Shown here one piece after another: positions 1-11,707 of a stretch of DNA of 64,000 nt. Source of the stretch: Planococcus citri. Its lineage: Eukaryota > Arthropoda > Insecta > Hemiptera > Pseudococcidae. The stretch's first letter is position 1, and every line of letters starts with the position of its first letter. The notes under the pieces are model-generated. The model was not told the origin of the DNA. It saw only the letters and a program-made list of their open reading frames with translations, and did not search any database. A program made the translations under genes and the position numbers. Location: assembly GCF_950023065.1 (NCBI RefSeq), contig NC_088678.1:10716580-10780579 (forward strand). The letters are read 5' to 3'.

Positions 1-774
1 TCTACTACTGCCTACTGGTACCTCTACATATATACCATGGTGCACCCTCTTGCCACCAATTCGATTCCAGTTTATTAACTCGAAAGATTTACTCTCGGTA
101 ATGGCTGATGGCTGGCCCATGAAAGCTCACTGAAACGCGGATCTAAAATAATCTATAGAACGTCCGACAGTCTCAGGATGTGATAAGGGCAGACAAAAAA
201 TCAGTTTTCGGAAGGTATGTATGAGGTAGGAAAGAATAAACCCTCCTCTGCTTCAGAAAAGGAACAAAACTACGTGCATGTAATTGGGTACCTAGTTAGG
301 GTGTATTCCAGCAGTCACTTCTGTAATATTTGGATATACTTTTAAAATTGAATTCTTAGGGCTCTTCTACGAATGAATAGGAAGGTAGGAAATCCACGAT
401 GCAATCCGATTAGCACCAAATTTACTGAATTGAAAAATCAATGAAATCGAAATAGAAATGCTTACTTGCCGAAAATTGTTGCTTACATCGTCATAATTCC
501 AAGTTGAAAGTGCCATCAAAAAACCAGAACATTATTGTTGAAAAAAGTCTGATGCTCAAGCTGATGTAAGTTTGTTTACCTTTTTTTTCATACCTAAGAT
601 ACAATCTAGTAAAGATTGAAAATATTCCCAAAAAACTGAAAATTTGAAAACAGTCCTCAAATTTTAGAATTTTAAAACAAAGAGGAACTGAAAAAAATGA
701 AAGTAGAGGGGTGTGAAATGAAAAGAGTAACAGAAAACCGGTTAAGAGAAGACGTGTATATTTTACTTTCATTT
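1..774. other. AT-rich spacer, no gene recognised
   Basis: I see no coding signal, RNA gene or clear repeat here. The only open frame of note (about 93 codons, minus strand, near 491-772) is a phenylalanine/leucine-rich translation of A/T-rich DNA and has no family resemblance. It could be intron or intergenic sequence. Confidence 0.6.
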
Positions 775-1440
775 TTTAATTTCATTTTCATTACTCAATT
801 TTTTTCTCAGTTTTCAATTTTTTTTCAGTTTCTGATCCAATTTTAAGAATTTTTATTTTTTTGTTTTATTTTTATTTTGTTAATTCAATTTTTAGTTATG
901 TAATATTGTCAATTGTTTTTTTTTCCTCTTTTTTTTTCGACCTAGATACATTTTTTGGTTCCTAATCATATTGTCCATTTTATTTGTAGGTAATTAAACT
1001 CTTCATTTACAGGTACGAAAAAAATTTAAGATTTCAATTGTACTTATTCTCATTGTTAGATTTTGTTGTTTTTCTTTCATTTTTCAACTTAATTTTCTAT
1101 TTACGATCTCTTTTTCAGAATTTTTGGGATCCTTTATAGTTTTCAATTTAATTTCACGTTTTAAATTTTACATTCATTTTCAGTTTTCAATTTCAATTTC
1201 TAGTTCTGTTCTTTGGTTTTTGATCCAATATTGAAATTTTCATTTTCGGTTCTTGATTTAATTATTATTTACCTATTGATTAATTTCATTTTTAGTGAAT
1301 AATGCCACTTTTAGTTTCGTTTCACTCTCACTTTTTGATTTAAATTTCAGATCTTTCAGTTTTTTTCAAACTTTTCAGGCTAACTAAATTGATGATTTTT
1401 AGGATCCTCGTTTAATCTTTCGTTGTTCATTTCTAACATT
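775..1440. repeat. Pyrimidine-rich degenerate TTTTCAATTT/TTTTCAGTTTT repeat
   Basis: The plus strand is strongly T-rich and reuses short words such as TTTTCAATTT, TTTCATTTTC and TTTTTCAGTTTTC at irregular spacing, without a fixed period. This looks like low-complexity DNA grown by slippage. It holds many polypyrimidine-tract-plus-CAG strings that resemble 3' splice sites, so splice predictors may call false acceptors here. Confidence 0.55.
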
Positions 1441-3059
1441 TTTAAGCTGTAGCTGAGATATAATCTTCGTGAGGAGTTGAATGAAAAAGAAATGAACGAT
1501 CTCATTGTGAGGTGAAGGGGCATGGGCACTGAGTATAGGTTTTCAAAAACCAAGTGAATACTTATTCGAACTCAGCAGGGAACCTCTTGGATAGGAAACT
1601 TTTTGTTATTCTATTGATTGTCCCCGCCCTCCCTGATTAATTTGAGCATACTTTTTAAACATAAATTTTCGTCAAATCAAAATCTGTTTTTCGTTTTTCT
1701 CGAAAAATTAATTACTTATGTACTTAAAATTTTAAAGATTGATAGAGTTTTGATGACATTATTAATTTTTTTTTTTGATTTCAAGAAGATGATGACGATT
1801 GGTTACCAAAGAAAACGAAAATAATATTCACGTTAAACTTTTTTTTCTACGTAGACAGAGTAAGAAAGACAGATATGCGCAAGGTTTTCTATATTTTCGC
1901 AATTTTCGTGTTCGTTGGCTAAAATTATGATAAGGCAAATCGTCTGCTGGCACGTTTGACATACCTACGATAAACGACCCACAAAGCACGAAAAAATAAG
2001 AAAAAAAAAAGATCCTCATCTCGCAAAATGTTCGTTTTTTTACTCCAAAATGAAATATTTTTCAAAAATTACGTAGGAATGCCGTAGAATGGGGATATTT
2101 GGGAGTTTTTCTTTCATTTTTATATCGATTCGAGTTTTTTCTTTCTCGGTATTTTACATGGTTAGATCATCAATGTCTTCATGCATTCCATCAATACCTA
2201 AGATTTTAATTATTGTTATAAGCAGGCTTGAGATCTTGCAACAACTGGTGAGGTGGTATCTAATTCTTAAATGATTTTTTTGGGAAGAGGAGCGTAGAAG
2301 AAAATTTGGCCATGTATATAAAAGTATACCTACATTGGCATGCTCAAAATCTTGTACTTGATAATATCTACACGAGTATAAGAATGCAACTTGCTATAGC
2401 ATGTATTTTAGGCGATACCTGTACTTTTCATCAGTTCAAAGAGCAGACTAACCGTGTAGTACTGTGAAAATTCCATTACACGTATTAAGCCATCGGCAAA
2501 GAGCAAATTAAAATTTTTCTCCCGTCAAGGGATGAGAAACAGAGTTACAGCGCAACACAAGGAGAAAGATTGGTGGCAGCAGGGAGGCAAAGAATACTGC
2601 TACACGAGGTTCTCTCGCTCATTCACTCTTTCATGGACGTAGTACACGTTTTTAGTATCGTGTAACTTCGCCAAAGTAAGCGAATTCCTTTTGATTTATC
2701 GCGAAACAGGCAGCTTGAGCGTGCAAAAAAGTGAAAAAAGTTTTTTGCAGTTTTACGCTTACCTACCTACTGTTTTTTACCGCAGGTTTCTTGAGATGAG
2801 TAGAGTAGGTACCTACCAGAGAGGTGAATCGTGTGCTTGTCTGTTTGACGCGACGATGTAATGAGATTTTTTTAATGGGGCTGATGCATTATTATCGGAT
2901 ATTTACAACTGATAGAACAAAAAGTTATCTGGGTCTGCGTGAAAAAGTATTGTACTCCAACACCTGAAAATGGATGTCGTGGGTGATGATCACCGACCTG
3001 TCCAAATTTGATTTTTCTAAACAATTCAGATAGTCGGGGGCCCACATAAGAATGTAGTA
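1441..3059. other. AT-rich spacer, no gene recognised
   Basis: Short open frames on both strands are all under 80 codons, low in complexity and match nothing I know. TACCTACC-type words typical of this genome recur (for example near 2760 and 2805). No tandem repeat or element boundary is evident until the foldback-like block that begins near 3060. Confidence 0.55.
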
Positions 3060-3731
3060 CACCCCCCCCCACCCGGGGCAATACTCCAGGAAAACTTTTT
3101 TCTTAAAGGGAACATTACTAGCCCTTGTGCACAAAAAAGGTGGCCACACTTACAAAATGGCGGCCATTTTGATTGGCAGGTCAGCCGAAATCGCAGATTT
3201 CGCGTTCCAACATAAGACTTGCACGCAGTTTTTTGAATCGTTCAAAGGTAGATCGAAAGATCAGACAAAAATTTATCACAAGTCAAAATTTCAAGTGTCA
3301 AACTGCATTTTTCGATTTTTGGGGAATTTTTCAAAATCTTCAGGCCAAAAATGAGGGAAAAATCAAAATTTTACCGAATTGACCGAGAAAGCTGAAATTT
3401 GGGATGTACCCTATTTTCGACCTGCAAATCGATTGAAACTGTTTCAAACCATTTTGAGTAGTTCTGGAGCCTCCAGCAGATTTTTGAAACTTGAAATTCC
3501 CAATAAATTTCATCAAATGAAGTCGGATAGACCAAATTTATTCTGTAAACTAATTTTAATACGCTACGAATTCGACAGCAGGTAGATCTTAAGTCGTTAT
3601 GGAGCCTTCAACGTTTTTTTGAAAATTACTGGAGCCTCCAATAGATTTTTGAAACTTGAAATTTCCCAAAATTTCATCAAATGGAGATGGATAGCCGAAA
3701 TTTATTCTGCAAACTAATTTTAATACGCTAC

Positions 3732-4445
3732 GAATTCGACTGCAGCAAGATTTCAAGTCGTTTTGGAGCCTCCAGTGACTGTTTGAAAATTCCGGGAAAC
3801 TCCAGCAGATTTTTGAAACTTTGAATTTCATCAAATGGAGATGGAAAGATGAAATTCACTCTACACTCCGATTTTTACACCCTCTGAAGACTACTTCAGG
3901 TGGATTTCAAGTCGTTTTGGAGTCTGCAGCGACTTTTTGAAAATTCCTGGAGACTCCAGCAGATTTTTGAAACTTTAAATTTCATCAAATGGAGATGGAA
4001 AGATGCAATTTACTCTACACTCCAATTTTTACACCCTCTGAAGACTACTTCAGGTGGATTTCAAGTCGTTTTAGAGCCTCCAGCGACTTTTTGAAAATTC
4101 CTGGAGACTCCAGCAGATTTTCGAAACGTGAAATTTCATCAAATGGAGATGGAAAGATGAAATTTACTCTACACCCCAATTTTCACACCCTCTGAAGACT
4201 ACTTCAGGTGGATTTCAAATCGTTTTGGAGCCTCTAGCAACTTTTTGAAAATTCCTGGAGACTCCAGCAGATTTTTGAAACTTGATAATTTCATCAAATG
4301 GAGATGGAAAGATGAAATTGACTCTACACTCCTATTTTTACACCCTTTGAAGACTACTTCAGGTGGTTTCAAGTCGTTTTGGAGCCTCCAGCGACTTTTT
4401 GAAAATTCCTGGAGTCTCTATCAGATTTTTGAAATTTGAAATTCC
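3732..4445 (+). repeat. ~154-bp tandem units inside foldback-like copy 1
   Basis: The landmark GAAGACTACTTCAGG occurs at 3886, 4040, 4194 and 4349, giving spacings of 154, 154 and 155 bp. Each unit runs through a CGACTTTTTGAAAATTCC block, an ATCAAATGGAGATGGAAAG block and a TTTACACCCTCTG block. Small frames of about 60-70 codons in this stretch are by-products of the repeat and are not genes. Confidence 0.75.
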
Positions 4446-5262
4446 CACAACATTTCATAAAATGGAGTTAGCAAGCTGAAATTTACTTCGCAAACTAATT
4501 TCAATACGATATGAAGTCGACTGCATGTTGGTTTCAAATGATTTTGAAGCTTCCAGCTACTTTTTGGAAATTTCAATTTTCTGAAAAATGCCATTCAACC
4601 TTTCAAAAAGTTGCTGAAGGCTCCAAAGCAACTTAAAATCCACCTGCAGTCGACTTCGTAGAGTATTGAAATTAGTTTACAGAATGAATTTCAGCTTTCC
4701 ATCTCCATTTTATGAAATTTTGGGAAATTTCAAGTTTCAAAAATTCACTGGAGGCTCCAGTAATTTTCAAAAAGTCGCTGGAGGCTTCAAAACGACTTAA
4801 AATCCACGACCTGCAGTCCATTTGATAAAATTTTGTGTTAATTTCGAGTTTCAAAAATCTGCTGGAGGCTTCAGAACTCCTCAAAATGGTTTAAAACACT
4901 TACCAATCAATTTGACAGGTCAAAAATAGGGTATAACCCGAATTTGGTAAAATTTTGATTTTTTCCCCGCATTTTTGGCCCAAAGATTTTCAAAAATTCA
5001 CCAAAAATCGAAAAAGTGACTTCAGCTTTTGAAATTTTGACAGGTGATAAATTTTTATCTGACCTTTCAATCTACTTTTGTACCTACGGTTTAAAATTTT
5101 TTGTGCTAGTCCTATGGTAGGACGCAAAATCTGCGATTTCGGCTGACTTGCCAATCAATGGCCACCATTTCGTAAGTAGAGCCACTTTTTTTTAGCACAA
5201 GGGCTAGAAATGTTCCTTAGGACTCCTCTTAAAAAAAAAAGTTGCCTCGAAGTATCTCCTTA

Positions 5263-5288
5263 TGCAGTCCCCCCCCCCCCCGACTGCA
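5263..5288. repeat. C-tract enclosed by 7-bp inverted arms (TGCAGTC ... GACTGCA)
   Basis: A run of about 13 C residues is flanked by TGCAGTC and its reverse complement GACTGCA, so the tract could sit in a hairpin loop. It lies at the right margin of foldback-like copy 1. The left margin (3063-3073) also ends in a C-run on the same strand rather than the G-run that symmetry would predict. Confidence 0.5.
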
Positions 5289-5290
5289 AC

Positions 5291-7490
5291 AATTTAGTGG
5301 TCTGCATTTTTTTCTTCATTATCCAGCTGCAAAGTGGGTATGGTGATTGATCCCTAAACTTTTGTTGAGTACCTAAGATTTTTTATTAAAATGTCAAAAT
5401 AAGTTTTTAAAATGGATGTACCAACTGGGTAAAGTGCCTACGTTTCAATAACTTAATAGGTACTTACCATACATCCTTAATAAAAAATCAAAAATAGATT
5501 CCTGTATTGAATGCTTTCCCTTCGAGGGAAAACTTTTGGTTATTTTGGAACAAGGAAAGTATAAATCTCTAGTTGAACATCCTGCATTTGATATTTCACT
5601 CTTCAACAGTTACCTACTTAAGTCGTTACCTAATCTTTCTCAGTAAAGAAGAAAAAAAACGAAAATAAAAAAGAGTTGAGAAATACCTGATGCTTGGCCT
5701 CGTCTCGCCAACGCATCTCACTTCGTCTCCCACCAGCAGAATCATTCTAGCATGACGTTCTAAAACGCGAAATTTAAAGTAACAATGAACGAAAGTGGAG
5801 AGAGAAAAAAGTTACACACAAAAGAGGACGTTTAATATCGTCGCAACAATAAAAACGACCGCAAAAAGTATGAAGAAAAAAGGAGAACGAAGAGGGAGGT
5901 GCGGAAGAGAGTAAAATTTTACGCCATGAGGTACACCTACGTTACAGACAAAAAGAAAGTATTAAGCTAGAGGGAAGAAAAAAGTACGCTCAATTGTACA
6001 AAAATACACCGTCGTCGTCGGAAGGTATCGAGAGGTAAGCAAGCAGCACGATCGACAAAATGAAAAAAAAAATATTTAAATTGCAGCGGAAATTTTATCA
6101 AAATGATTACGCTTTGTACATTTGAAAAAAAAAATTAAAAGAAAAGCATCCATTAAGCTTGCTGCGCTAGGCGCGAACCAAAAAGTAACGCATTATTTAC
6201 CGAACACTAAAATACAATTATTTTCGGTTCGTTCGACTAAAAAGCATTAAATATATTTCTTTATAATCCCATATTTCTCTCTCTCTTTCTCTCTCTCTGT
6301 GGGTTAGGGAAGGGGGTAAGAAGGGGGACGCGTACCGCGTAGTTTTCATTTCCTCGATATTTTCGCCATTCGCGTTCGATCCAGAATACATTTTTTATTT
6401 TTAATCGCCATTTTCAGATCAACTTTTATATATATTTAAAAATATCCTCTGTTTTCCGATATTATGGAAACGAGCGTTAAAAACAACGAATTTCAATAGC
6501 CGCGTTAACAACTTTCCTAATTTATCGTTTTTTTGCTTTTTTTTTTTGCTCCACACACACTCTCTCATCATTGACTCTACAGAGGTGGATTTCGATGTAG
6601 GTATGCTACAAATAATGTATTCATCGAGCAGGAAGCCGAGATTGGTGATGAAGAAGAGGGCAACAAAAAGGCGAATTTTTTAAAAGCTTTAGTCGTCGGC
6701 AAACCCACGATTCTGTATATCGGATAAGAAAAATATAGAAAAGGCATTTCGAATTTAATGTACCTGAAGGAAATAATTTCGTTGGTGAGAAAAAAAAACA
6801 ACGAGAATACAAAAAAATCGTCGAAGGAACACCACCACGGTTTGGTGGAGGTACTCGAGAGATATACAGCTCGATATGCACCCGGAATTGAAACAAACAG
6901 CGGAAGAAAAAAATAAAAAGATGAGAAAAATGAAGTGCGGTGGTCGGTTTTGCTGCAGCGAACGAGTGAAAAAAAACCAACACGCGTACATTCGCGCTAC
7001 TTGATAATTGAGTATTTCAATTTCCCCTGGGATGAGATTATAGGATCATACCTTTATGTATAGTCGACCCCTGAACCAAATTTTTTCCTTTTTATTTTTA
7101 TTGCCAGGTTATTAAATGCGAATGTAAAACGGAGCGAGGGTGGGGTGAGGGTGGGAATGAGTGAACAGATTTTACACTATTGAGGCCATGTAATGTGCGC
7201 CAATTTATTCGTGTGGAAGTAGAAATGCCAACTCCAAATTTTTGTTTTTCCTGCTGTTTCTTTTTTATTGTATTTCTGACCATCAGATGTGTATATATGT
7301 AGTGGAAATATTTCCACATTGTATCAATTATCTAATGACCACATCAAACGAATTGTGATGAGATGCTCTTCACTAGGATTGTTGAGAGGAGGGCAAAGGG
7401 GGATGTTTGCTCCGGGTCCGTATTTTCTGGAGGGTTCAGATACAGCAAGACTTGTGAATTTTCTAAAAATGTTGCCCTTATTCAAGGACT
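5291..7490. other. AT-rich spacer with a CT microsatellite, no gene recognised
   Basis: The stretch 5640-6250 is purine-rich on the plus strand. 6271-6299 is an interrupted (CT)n tract. Overlapping minus-strand open frames at 6577-6991 (up to 120 codons) use phenylalanine- and serine-rich translations of AT-rich DNA in several frames at once, which argues against coding. No promoter, splice or RNA signal stands out. Confidence 0.5.
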
Positions 7491-8965
7491 AAAAATCTGC
7501 TGAAGACCCCAGGAATTTTCAAGAAGTCACTGGAAGCTTCAAAACCACTTGAAACCACCTGAAGTAGTCTTCAGAGGGAGTGAAGTAGAGTAAATTTTAT
7601 CTTTCCATCTCCATTTGATGAGATTTCAAGTTTCAAAAATCTGCTGGAGTCTCCAGGAATTTTCAAAAGGTCGCTGGAAGCTCCAAAACGACTTGAAATC
7701 CGCCTGAAGTAGTCTTCAGAGGGTGTAAAAATTGGAGTGTAAAGTAAATTTCATCTTTATTCCATCTCAATTTGATGAAATTTCGAGTTTCAAAAATCTG
7801 CTGGAGTCTCCAGCAATTTTCAAAAAGTCGCTGGAAGCTTCAAAACGACTTGAAATCCACCAGGTAGTCTTCAGAGGGTGTAAAAATTGGAGTGTAGAGT
7901 AAATTTCATCTTTCCATCTTCATTTTTGATGAAATTTCAAGTTTCAAAAATCTACTGGAGTCTCCAGGAATTTTCAAAAAGTCGCTGGAAGCTTCAAAAC
8001 CACTTGAAACCACCCGAAGTAGTCTTCAGAGGGTGTAAAAATTGGAGTGTAAAGTAAATTTCATCTTTATTCCATCTCAATTTGATGAAATTTCGAGTTT
8101 CAAAAATCTGCTGGAGTCTCCAGCAATTTTCAAAAAGTCGCTGGAAGCTTCAAAACGACTTGAAATCCACCTGAAGTAGTCTTCAGAGGGTGTAAAAATT
8201 GGAGTGTAGAGTAAATTTCATCTTTCCATCTTCATTTTTGATGAAATTTCAAGTTTCAAAAATCTACTGGAGTCTCCAGGAATTTTCAAAAAGTCGCTGG
8301 AAGCTTCAAAACCACTTGAAACCACCCGAAGTAGTCTTCAGAGGGTGTAAAAATTGGAGTGTGGAGTAAATTTCATCTTTCCATCTCCATTTTGATGAAA
8401 TTTCAAGTTTCAAAAATCTACTGGAGTCTCCAGTAATTTTAAAAAAGTCGCTGGAGGCTCCAAAACCACTTGAAATCCACCTGAAGTTGAATTTGTACTG
8501 TATTAAAATTAGTTTGCAGAATAAATTTCGGCTTTCCAAATCCAAATGATTAAATTTTGTGTTAATTTCAAGTTTCAAAAATCTGCTGGAGGCTCCAGAA
8601 CTACTCAAAATAGTTTGAAACAGTTTCCAATCGATTTGGCAGGTCGAAAATAGGAAATACCCCAAATTTCAGCTTTCTAGATCAATTTGGTAAAATTTTG
8701 ATTTTTTCCCTCCTTTTTTGCCTGAATTTGATTTTCAAAAATTCACCAAAAATCGAAAAAGGCTTTTTATCATTTGAAATTTTGAAAGATGATAAATTAT
8801 TACCTGATCTTTCGATCTATCTTTGTACGGTTTAAAAAATTTTGTGCAAGACCTATGTTGGAACGCAAAATCTGTGATTTCGGCCGGCCTGCCAATCAAA
8901 ATGGCCGCCATTTTGTGAGTGGACCACTTTTTTTTTTTTTAAGGACAATGGCTAGAAATGATGAT
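7491..8965. mobile_element. Foldback-like repeat element, copy 2 (one arm only)
   Basis: This has the same internal units as copy 1, in the orientation of copy 1's right half. AGTAGTCTTCAGAG recurs at about 7565, 7710, 7864, 8020, 8177 and 8332, a spacing of about 145-157 bp. The units at 7863-8018 and 8176-8330 are nearly identical to each other, as are those just before each, so a two-unit block of about 311 bp was duplicated recently. The right end (8600-8965) carries the family's terminal sequence, including CAAAATGGCCGCCATTTTG and GGCTAGAAATG. No matching left terminal arm is present, so the copy is truncated or half-deleted. The 119-codon minus frame at 8306-8665 is read from the repeats and is not a gene. 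Confidence 0.7.
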
Positions 8966-10940
8966 TTCATGTGAATTCTTTGTGGTGATTTAGAATAAAT
9001 TGTTCAATGATGATTTGGCTTGAAATTTTTTCATGAAAACTTCAATTGAAATTTTTTTGTAAGTTCATAAAATAGAGATTTTTAATGAACTTTTCTGGTG
9101 ATTTTTTAGAATGAATTTTCGTGCAACAAAACAAGCTACACACACTGTTACGCTGTCTAGTTTTATTTGAAATTCAATTGCAATTTACCCATACCTTTCT
9201 GTACCTACCCGTATGTAGGACATTTCACAAAGTTATGCATCGTTATTATTTTACTGTGTGCCATCCGAATTGATGTTTTCGTCCAAGGGATAAAAAATGT
9301 ACTTCGCTTTTTAGAGCGATTTAAGCTACAACTTTACGGATAGATACCTGAATAAAACTTGAGGATAAAATTTGAACTTCTCGTCAATTTGCAAAATTGA
9401 AGAAGCGTCTCAAAAATTGCCATTATCCACCCCAGCATATGGTTTCGATCACACATTCGTGGTTCTCGTATATTTGGTAAAACACATTTTTATAAGAGAT
9501 GATACATGACAATTGAAGTTCTCACAGGTACGTACATATTTAGGAAACATCCTCCACCCTTGGTTCCTTCGCTATCCTTACATTTGAGAAGAATTCCACG
9601 TTCGCTAAATTACACACACTGCGGAATATTTTGCGCACAGTTCTTTTCAATCGTCGAGAACGGAAATAAACTTGGTTTAAAATTATATCTGCTCGAATAT
9701 AAGAAGAAGATATTTTCAACTCCTCGGGTCACAAAGTACCTACCTTCTACCTTTAAGATAAGGCGGTTATAGAAACGAAAAAAATTTCGCGAAATTTCAA
9801 CTCGAGCAACTGTAGGTTCCTCTCCCAACTAAGAAAATTTTCCACTTTCCAATAAGTCACTCGATAATAAATTCATGAGAGAAAATTGTAAATTTGTCTC
9901 GGAGTTAAACTTTCATACACGTATATTGGAGCTTTGTTGCATTACTTTTTCGTCCTTCGTTGCTACGAATATGTATCTTGCTCCCTTCATCATGGGTAAG
10001 TTCATACCTACATGTACCTATGGTACAAGTAAATACATAAATATACAACACAGATGTCACGCATCACAAAAATTAAAGTTCGTCTCTCGGTACCTTTACC
10101 TACGTACAATATTTTTTATTCAACGGTGCAAATCGTCGAAACGTATACGCGTTAAATTTTAGATATGAAATTTGTTGCTGGTTCAAAATATTCAGCATTG
10201 CAATGAAAACTAGTGCGAGAGTGGAAGAGGAAGAGGAAGAGAAAGAGAAGGTGAATGAAAGATGAAATATGTACCTACCTACGTACCTTCCTAGTAGCTC
10301 CCTATTACCTACCTACACGAGTTGATGTATTATACAGGTGTACCATAACCCAAGTGTCTTTGTACATTGAACTTCAATATAAACCTGTATCTGTGGAGTG
10401 AAACTCATAAAAAGGATTTGAAAAATCAAATTTTCAATAGTAAAATCGATCCTTAAACAATGAATAAATTCACTGTTCTGTAGCAAGGCTCCTTCAATTC
10501 TGAGTAGGTTGGTATAGAATTCAAAATGGGATGGAAAGTGAGGTTTAGCAGTGAACTTCTCTTGAAATATCAAAAAGATCTGATGAAACATTCATTTTGT
10601 CTACTTTTATCACAACTAAGCTACCAACCTATACATATACTTCACATTAAATTTTAATTTAAAAAAAAAACTAGACATCTGCGCTGTAACAGTGTGCATA
10701 GCTTATTTTGCTAGGTCTATTCTTCCCCACAATTGAAAACCCAATGCAAAACCGAAAGTTCCAAAGCACAGAATGATATCAAAAGCACTACTAGTGTATC
10801 TTTTTGGCATTGAAGGATGTATCCAGACATCACTGAAATACGCAAAGTTCAAAGTGTGCCTCCTTTAGTCAAATTCCCTCAATGCCCTTAGTATTTGGGG
10901 GGGGGAGGCAATGGAAAGAGATGGAAAAATGCGTACAGTT
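8966..10940. other. AT-rich spacer, no gene recognised
   Basis: This holds several 70-95-codon frames on both strands with no recognisable composition or motif. TACCTACC-type microsatellite-like words cluster around 10270-10315. A GGAAGAGGAAGAGAAAGAG purine tract lies near 10220. I see nothing else to annotate. Confidence 0.5.
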
Positions 10941-10941
10941 T

Positions 10942-11138
10942 GAAGTAAGTGGTTCGGTTTGTTTAGTTTTGGTTCAGTCTGTTCAGTCCATTCAGCTCAT
11001 TCAGTCCATTTGATTTGTTTGGTCCATTTGGTCCATTTGGTTGGTTCAGTCTGTTCAGTCCATTTGTTCGTTTGTTCATTTGTTTGTTCATTTGGCCTGT
11101 TTTTTGTTTGTTTGTTTGTTTGTTTGTCCATTTATTCG
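10942..11138 (+). repeat. Cryptic microsatellite of TTCAGTCCA / CATTTGGTC / (TTTG)n words
   Basis: About 190 bp consist of short permuted words. TTCAGTC and GTTCAGTCCATT dominate the left part, GGTCCATTTGGTCCATTTGG the middle and (TTTG)n the right. The long open frames on both strands (63 and 71 codons) follow from the simple sequence. The tract directly abuts the tRNA-Asp-like unit, as if it were a tail or slippage product of that repeat family. Confidence 0.65.
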
Positions 11139-11140
11139 AC

Positions 11141-11198
11141 TTCTCGGTAGTATAGTGGTAAGTATCCCAATCTGTCATGTGAGAGAATGGGGTTAAAT
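11141..11198 (+). pseudogene. tRNA-Asp-like unit 0, 5' part (interrupted)
   Basis: The sequence matches eukaryotic tRNA-Asp from the 5' acceptor strand through the D-arm (TAGTATAGTGGTAAGTATC), the anticodon arm with loop CTGTCAT (anticodon GTC) and into the T-arm. It stops inside the T-loop at GGTTAAAT. The missing 3' part resumes at 15015 after a 3.8-kb insertion. Acceptor mismatches seen in the intact sister units at 15.7-16.1 kb suggest a tRNA-derived repeat (SINE-like) rather than a working tRNA gene. Confidence 0.75.
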
Positions 11199-11707
11199 CA
11201 TTGACTTTTTAGATATGGACTGCTAGCGGCCCATAAGCTTCCCAATTGACGAAATCGTAAGCGTTTTGCTAGCGGAACCTCGCGTTTACCTCGCTGACTC
11301 GCGTTTATCTAGCGAATTTCTTGCGATTTCCAGCTAGCAACATTCCTTCCTTACGCAAATCAAGCAGTTTACTAGCGATTGTAAGCTAGCGTTTTAGATG
11401 CTCGCAAAAAGCTAGCGATCATCTAGCGCATTTCAGCTACTTTAAAAATGATTAGATTTGCTCGTTTTATGCTCGCGAAAAGCAAGCGATCATCTCGCGC
11501 ACTTGAGATAGTTTGAAAATGCTTAGATTTGCTCGCGTAATTCTAGCAATCTGCGAGTGAATTTTCGCTATCTTTCCTACTCATGATGCATGACGTCACA
11601 ATCACATGATTACGGTTATAGTCTTTGTTTTCAAAGGGTATTCCAGAGTAAAATAGATGAAATGCCCCTGCCCTTGGATTTTTGAAATTTTTATGAAACA
11701 TTGTTGG

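Larger units (their letters stand above)
3060..5290. mobile_element. Foldback-like repeat element, copy 1 (long inverted ends, 154-bp internal tandem units)
   Basis: The outer ~250-350 bp are inverted copies of each other. Rightward from 3080 one reads ACTTTTTTCTTAAAG, AGCCCTTGTGC, a CAAAATGGCGGCCATTTTG near-palindrome and CGAAATCGCAGATTT. The same landmarks recur in reverse complement, in mirror order, between about 4900 and 5250. Between the ends lie units carrying TGGAGCCTCCAGCGAC and AGACTCCAGCAGATTTTTG, direct in the left half (3440-4445) and inverted in the right half (4560-4900). There is no transposase frame. Long, internally repetitive inverted ends are the hallmark of foldback-type DNA elements. 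The family is otherwise unknown to me, and two relatives lie at 7.49 and 22.87 kb. Confidence 0.7.

Noticed and set aside
6577..6991. Overlapping minus-strand frames (up to 120 codons) as a gene
   Set aside because: Three overlapping frames are open at once in biased sequence, the translations are low in complexity and no motif is seen.
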